Translations under genes and position numbers: made by a program
Assembly (NCBI GenBank): GCA_025349905.2
Contig: MU624644.1
Coordinates: 15,333 to 36,232 of the forward strand
Source: Blastocladiella britannica
Taxonomy: Eukaryota > Blastocladiomycota > Blastocladiomycetes > Blastocladiales > Blastocladiaceae
Direction: 5' to 3'
Length of the DNA stretch: 20,900 bases
Shown: piece by piece, positions 17,001 through 20,900 of the stretch
Position numbering within the stretch: the first letter of the stretch is position 1
Layout of the letters: every line of letters starts with the position of its first letter
The notes under the pieces: generated by a model
Told to the model about the DNA's origin: nothing
Database searches by the model: none
The model's input: only the letters and a program-made list of their open reading frames with translations

Positions 17001-19833
17001 CTCGTGGATGGACCTGCTGGTGGCGTGGGACAACCGCATTGACTTGATCCGGTACATGGACTACCTGCCTCCCGGATACGCGCAGAGCATTGCGTCAGCA
17101 TTCCACAAATCCAATCCGCCCGAGGAAGCGCTCCCGCTTGAACCCAACCAGGAACTGGTGCGCTTAATTTCGCGCCGCGCCATTCCGCTCCCACGGTTTG
17201 CGCCGCATCTGGAATCGCTCAATCTCGTTCCCGACGACTCGTGGCGACCACACTTTTCCGTAGACAAACTGTACTCGGCTCTCCACGAAGACGAGGACCA
17301 CCACGTCACCATGCCTGGAGGAGGCGGAGGGAACCGGCCGTGGTCACGCGCTGGCGGCGGCGCACCTCTGGGCAGCTTGCGGAATAACCGGCGGGGTGTG
17401 TCAACGGTGGGCAGTATTTACTCGACGACGCAGTCGAATATGGGACCGCGCCGCGGCCGCCACGGCATGTCGCAGATGGGCGGGTTTGACGAGGACTTGG
17501 CACCAATTGCGTCCCAGCTGATGATGCAGGACACGGAAATGGTGATTCAGGTCGCACAGCCACCACCTCCGCCGCCACACGCAGAAGACGAAGGAGACGA
17601 CAACCACACCACGGCAGCAACGCTTGCTTCGGCATTCTCGGTCAATGATGTGGGTGACACCGACTTGACCATGCCATCCAAGCAGATCCATGTCGCCGTG
17701 GTTCCCGACGGGGTTCTCCCCAACTCCAGAGTTCTGGCGGCCGTGGACGAGTACCAGCGCGAGCATGACATTGACCAACCGCGTGGTCGGTCCCTGACGC
17801 GGAAAAAAAAGAAGCGACTGCGCGCCGCCACCGCTGACGACCAAGAGCGCCGGTCCGTGCAGTACAAGGCGCGCCTCCAGCGACTCCTTGCCATGCTGCC
17901 CAAACCGCCATCCCCAGAGCGGGCGGCCGAGCCCTTGGCCGAGGAAAAGGAAGAGGCAGCGGACGAGCCAGCAAAATTACCCCGCCTCGTCCGCAAAAAA
18001 GGAGGTCTCCCACCGCCGCCACCGGCTATTGACCTCCCGCTGCCGCTGACGCCGCCAGTCTTTGACGACGAGCCAGAGGAAGAGGAGGATTTGCCCAAGC
18101 TGATCAAAAAGGCCATGGAGTTCCATTTTGTCCAGGAGAAGGAGCTCTTCCGCATGAAGGAGACCAAGAGTGGGCACGTGCGCCGCGAGCTTGCGGTGGA
18201 ACCGACGCCCGACGGCATGCTTCCGCTACTGTTGCGCTCGTTTGATGCCGCCGACACGCTTGCGCGCAAGGAAATTGCAGATTTTATCAACTGGCTCAAT
18301 GACGAGTACGATTTCGACCACCCGCGCCAGATCCTCGACATGTACTTGCGCCATTTGCACGCGGTGTTTTTGATGCCGGCAAACGACTTGGAGCGCGAGC
18401 TCATCTTGTCGCTCCTCTCGGCTCTCAACATGTTTGGAATGAACGACCACGACGTGTGGGCGTGCTTGCTCATGTACCTCGTCTATGGCGAGCCGAGCGT
18501 CGAAGCCATGGCACGGTCCGTGCTGGCGGAGCTTGGGCTCTCGGAGCCAACCTATCCACTCCTTTTGAAGCGCCTGGGTGATCTTGTCACGCTGTCCAAG
18601 CGCGAGTCGGAGGAGGATGGGAAGAGTACCGTCGACATTGCTCGCTCCTATGTCATTGGCTGGGTTCGCCGCATCCCGTTCATTATCCAGGCTGGCGAGC
18701 AGCCGGCCTCTGCGCCAGCGTCAGCCGATGGGGCCAAGGCCACGAGCGGCCATCCCAAGCGCCGGCAGAAATCCACCAAGGGCAAGAAGCGGGCCGCATG
18801 TGCGTTTTTTTATTTTATTTTTTATTTTTTAAATAGCAATGTCATAGTTAACAAGATTCTTTCATTGCAGCTGGGGTCCAACGACACGACTCGATGGAGG
18901 AGCTTGCCAAGTTTTTGAAGCGGGTACGATTGACGATACATCCCAGTCCCGAGCCCTCGCCATTTCTCATACTTTTTAAACTCATAACAGGGAAACTTTG
19001 GGACCAGTGCATCCACGATATCGTCGCCGGCCAAGGAACTAGATACCACACAAAATAACATGGTTGTTCCCGATCTGCTCAATGCCTGGATTCAACACCA
19101 AATCGAGCTCAAACGCCAGGAAGAGGACGCCAAGCGGCTCGCAGAGCAACACGCGCTCGAAAGGAACGAAGCTGAGCGCCTTGCCGCCGAGCGTATGCTG
19201 GCCGAGCAGACCGCACAGCTGGCCAAGGACCTGATGCGGCAGGACCGCGAGCGTGCCAAGGCGCTCGAGGCGGCGCAGGCCGAGGCCGAGCGTCGAGCTG
19301 AGGCGCGTCGCCTGCGGCTGGCCGAGCGCGAGGCCGCAGCCGCCCGACGTGCTGGCGCCGCACCCATCAAGTACTCGCGGTGCCACCCGTCGCGCGAGTC
19401 CATGAACTACCGGTTCACGCTCCCACCGCTTGCGATGGGTTCGGCTGGCGCGCTGGACGACGCAGAGTCCATGATTGGCGTTCATCTGCTGCAGCTGGCC
19501 AAGTCCATGCCCATGGACCTGATCAATCCGCGGCCGTTTGCCAAGTCGACGCGCTTGGGACTCAGCGCCCCCGACTACCGGACGTTTACGGCACCCACCG
19601 CGACCATTGGCGCTGTTTCCAAAATTGTCCGTCCTTTGGATGGAGGCGGTCCGTCGTCATCGTCGCGTCCAGGATCGCAACAGGGGGGAGACGAGGCCAT
19701 GGGATTCACCACCCGAAAACGGTTTTTAGTGCTCGATCCTCGCGCTGGAGGAGCCACCGCGCTGCCTCATTTGCGGTCCAGTGCGGGGTCGTCTCGCCAC
19801 GAGGACGGCGACCATGGCCACCACAGCCATTGA
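14015..19833 (+). CDS. Large WD-repeat/coiled-coil protein, WDR87/WDR97-like (probable ciliary)
   Basis: Exons 14015-15042, 15100-15186, 15245-15510, 15571-15722, 15766-15920, 16002-16498, 16558-16839, 16916-18799, 18871-18923 and 18991-19833 encode about 1748 residues. The N-terminus is acidic and Gly/Ser-rich. WD repeats fill ~300-870, for example GIYVGCSHDETIKLFN, LLAAMGVDKLTFWTM, LLMSGSADGTLRLWN and LGIDRVIKVWDSGN. A proline/acid-rich linker follows. Next is a helical armadillo-like region (~1210-1385) with EIADFINWLNDEYDFDHPRQ, then a Glu/Arg/Ala-rich coiled coil (~1498-1591). WD repeats plus a long R/E-rich coiled coil is the architecture of WDR87/WDR97, axoneme-associated proteins. A flagellar role is inference. 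The 43-nt intron at 15723-15765 is the least certain. Intron 15043-15099 has no stop and keeps frame. Confidence 0.82.
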
Positions 19834-19916
19834 TATCATAGAAAAAATAAGTAATATATACAACATCTTGCTGACTCGTGGACGGGTAGCAAAAGAAAAA
19901 GGAATGAAAAAAATGT
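19834..19916. other. Convergent intergenic spacer
   Basis: An 83-bp spacer separates the WD-repeat gene stop from the stop of the converging minus-strand gene. It is A/T-rich, with runs of A on both strands, and presumably serves as 3' ends for both. No exact AATAAA is seen near the WD gene; AAAAAATAAG occurs at 19842-19851. Confidence 0.5.
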
Positions 19917-20900
19917 TCAAATGGTGGCCGTGAGCGACGTGCGGGCCATCTTCTCGGTCAGATCCTTGAGGAAGTACCAGGCGCCAACTGTGGGCGACGA
20001 TGGCTGCTCCGCCGGTGCCGCCGCGTTCGTGCCGGTGGTGAGCACATCCAGGGCGGCCGCCGGGTCGCGGTTGGCATCGGCCACGCCAGGGTGCAGGTAC
20101 CAAGCAGTGAGCGGGAGTCCAGCCTGCGTGCGCGCGGTGCGCTTGTGGGCGGGGCCAAAGGTCGACTCGTCCTCGGATTCACTGTCGTGGCCGCGGCCCT
20201 GGTACGCCTCGTCTTCGCGGTCCTCGGGCACGCCGAGCATGGAGGAAGCAGCAGGGTACCGGTCGGTCACCGCGGAGGCCTCCTCGGTGGTGAGGTTGGC
20301 CTGGTCCCACGAGCTGACCACCACCGTGATCCAGCTCTCGGCGGCGGCGTGGTCGCGCATCGCGTCCAAAAACCCGTCCACGACCGCCAGGTACGCTGTC
20401 GAGTCAGTGCAGACCGCCGGGAGCTCATGTGGCGCCGGGGGCGGCACCGACCCGCTGAGACCGTGCGGCACGTGCGGCGACAACATGCGCGCGGCATGCG
20501 GCATCGAACTCGCGGCCTCGAGCTCGGCCTGCTTGGTAGCAGCCGTGTAGTACGGCAGGTGCACGAGGGCCGCACCAGATTTGGCCAGGGCCTTGCGGGC
20601 GGCGGATGCCAGGTGCTCTGCCGTCAGCGACGGGGTAGCCAGGAGCGTCGAGTGCAACGACAGATCCGACGCTAGAATGTGGGCGGCCGGCGACGCCGTC
20701 AGCACCGCGAGCGACGTGCTTGGGTATAGGTGCTTGATGGCGGTCACGTACTATTGTAATGCATGAGTAAGTAACGTGGTACTTGGATCCAAACTGAAAT
20801 GAATGAAAGAGTACCTGGCCACGCGGCATCACATCGAGGCCGAGAAGGTGGGCCAGCTCGGACGCGGCCGCGGGCGAATTGCGGGGCACGTCCGAGAGCG
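19917..20900 (-). CDS. Unrecognised protein, 3' part of a gene continuing beyond the right edge
   Basis: Two exons are visible: one entering from the right edge and ending at 20815 (…LLGLDVMPRGQ), and 20750-19917 starting YVTAIKHLYPSTSLAVLTAS, joined across a 64-nt phase-0 intron (donor GTACTC, acceptor AATAG). About 305 residues are seen, ending DLTEKMARTSLTATI. Coding is clear from codon use and from the intron. The stretch STAYLAVVDGFLDAMRDH followed by SWITVVVSSWDQ has a helix-then-strand pattern that loosely recalls alkaline-phosphatase-superfamily enzymes, but no metal-binding motif is visible, so I make no functional call. An acidic low-complexity segment (ESEDES) lies in the middle. 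The N-terminal part outside the window would be needed to identify it. Confidence 0.7.

Noticed and set aside
1..20900. CRISPR array, tRNA/rRNA genes, intact transposons or a defence-type gene cluster
   Set aside because: No regularly spaced repeats, no cloverleaf or rRNA blocks, and no transposase, reverse transcriptase or integrase motifs were seen. Content and introns are those of an ordinary nuclear genome.

Overview
The window is nuclear DNA from a GC-rich eukaryote whose genes carry many short introns (about 43-92 nt). A flagellated (zoosporic) fungus, possibly of the Blastocladiomycota or a chytrid lineage, fits best. This is an inference from three things: fungal-type proteins (Mex67/NXF1, a WrbA/Pst2-type quinone oxidoreductase and a SnoaL-like fungal protein), a very large WDR87/WDR97-like WD-repeat and coiled-coil protein of the type expected in cilia, and tight gene spacing. 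I rebuilt the exon structures by hand from reading frame, GT-AG sites and continuity of conserved protein families. No CRISPR array, rRNA, recognisable tRNA or intact transposon was seen.

Layout: the left 2.4 kb is gene-poor. It has a C-terminal fragment of an AFG2/SPATA5-like AAA ATPase (164-402 +), a coding-like antisense fragment (1-119 -), a relatively AT-rich stretch with a strong hairpin and short repeats, and one tentative small two-exon gene (1569-1863 +). From 2.4 kb onward the window is densely packed: a GATA-type zinc-finger protein with a polyglutamine tract (2413-4086 +); a GNAT acetyltransferase (4123-4875 -); a SnoaL/NTF2-fold protein with a long tail of repeated short motifs (4981-7154 -); the mitochondrial ADP/ATP carrier (7506-8490 +); a WrbA/Pst2-like NAD(P)H:quinone oxidoreductase (8629-9438 -); a ten-exon citrate synthase (9633-11627 -); Mex67/NXF1 (11718-13940 +); the ~1750-residue WD-repeat protein (14015-19833 +); and the 3' end of an unrecognised gene that runs off the right edge (19917-20900 -).

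The genes are mainly unrelated housekeeping functions: energy exchange, citrate synthesis, mRNA export, quinone detoxification, transcription and flagellum. They do not form an evident pathway cluster. Two divergent pairs share intergenic promoters (7155-7505 and the 90-bp 11628-11717). Several pairs converge with only 36-138 bp between stop codons.

I found no convincing new multi-gene system. The observation I rate highest is a window-wide splice-donor rule: all 31 well-supported introns have a pyrimidine at donor position +4 (mostly GTAC, then GTAT), where most eukaryotes favour A. Other oddities are a GATA finger lacking its usual tryptophan, an ADP/ATP carrier with RRRIMM in place of RRRMMM, a citrate synthase with no visible organelle signal, and the motif-repeat tail of the SnoaL protein, whose last motif exists only after splicing.
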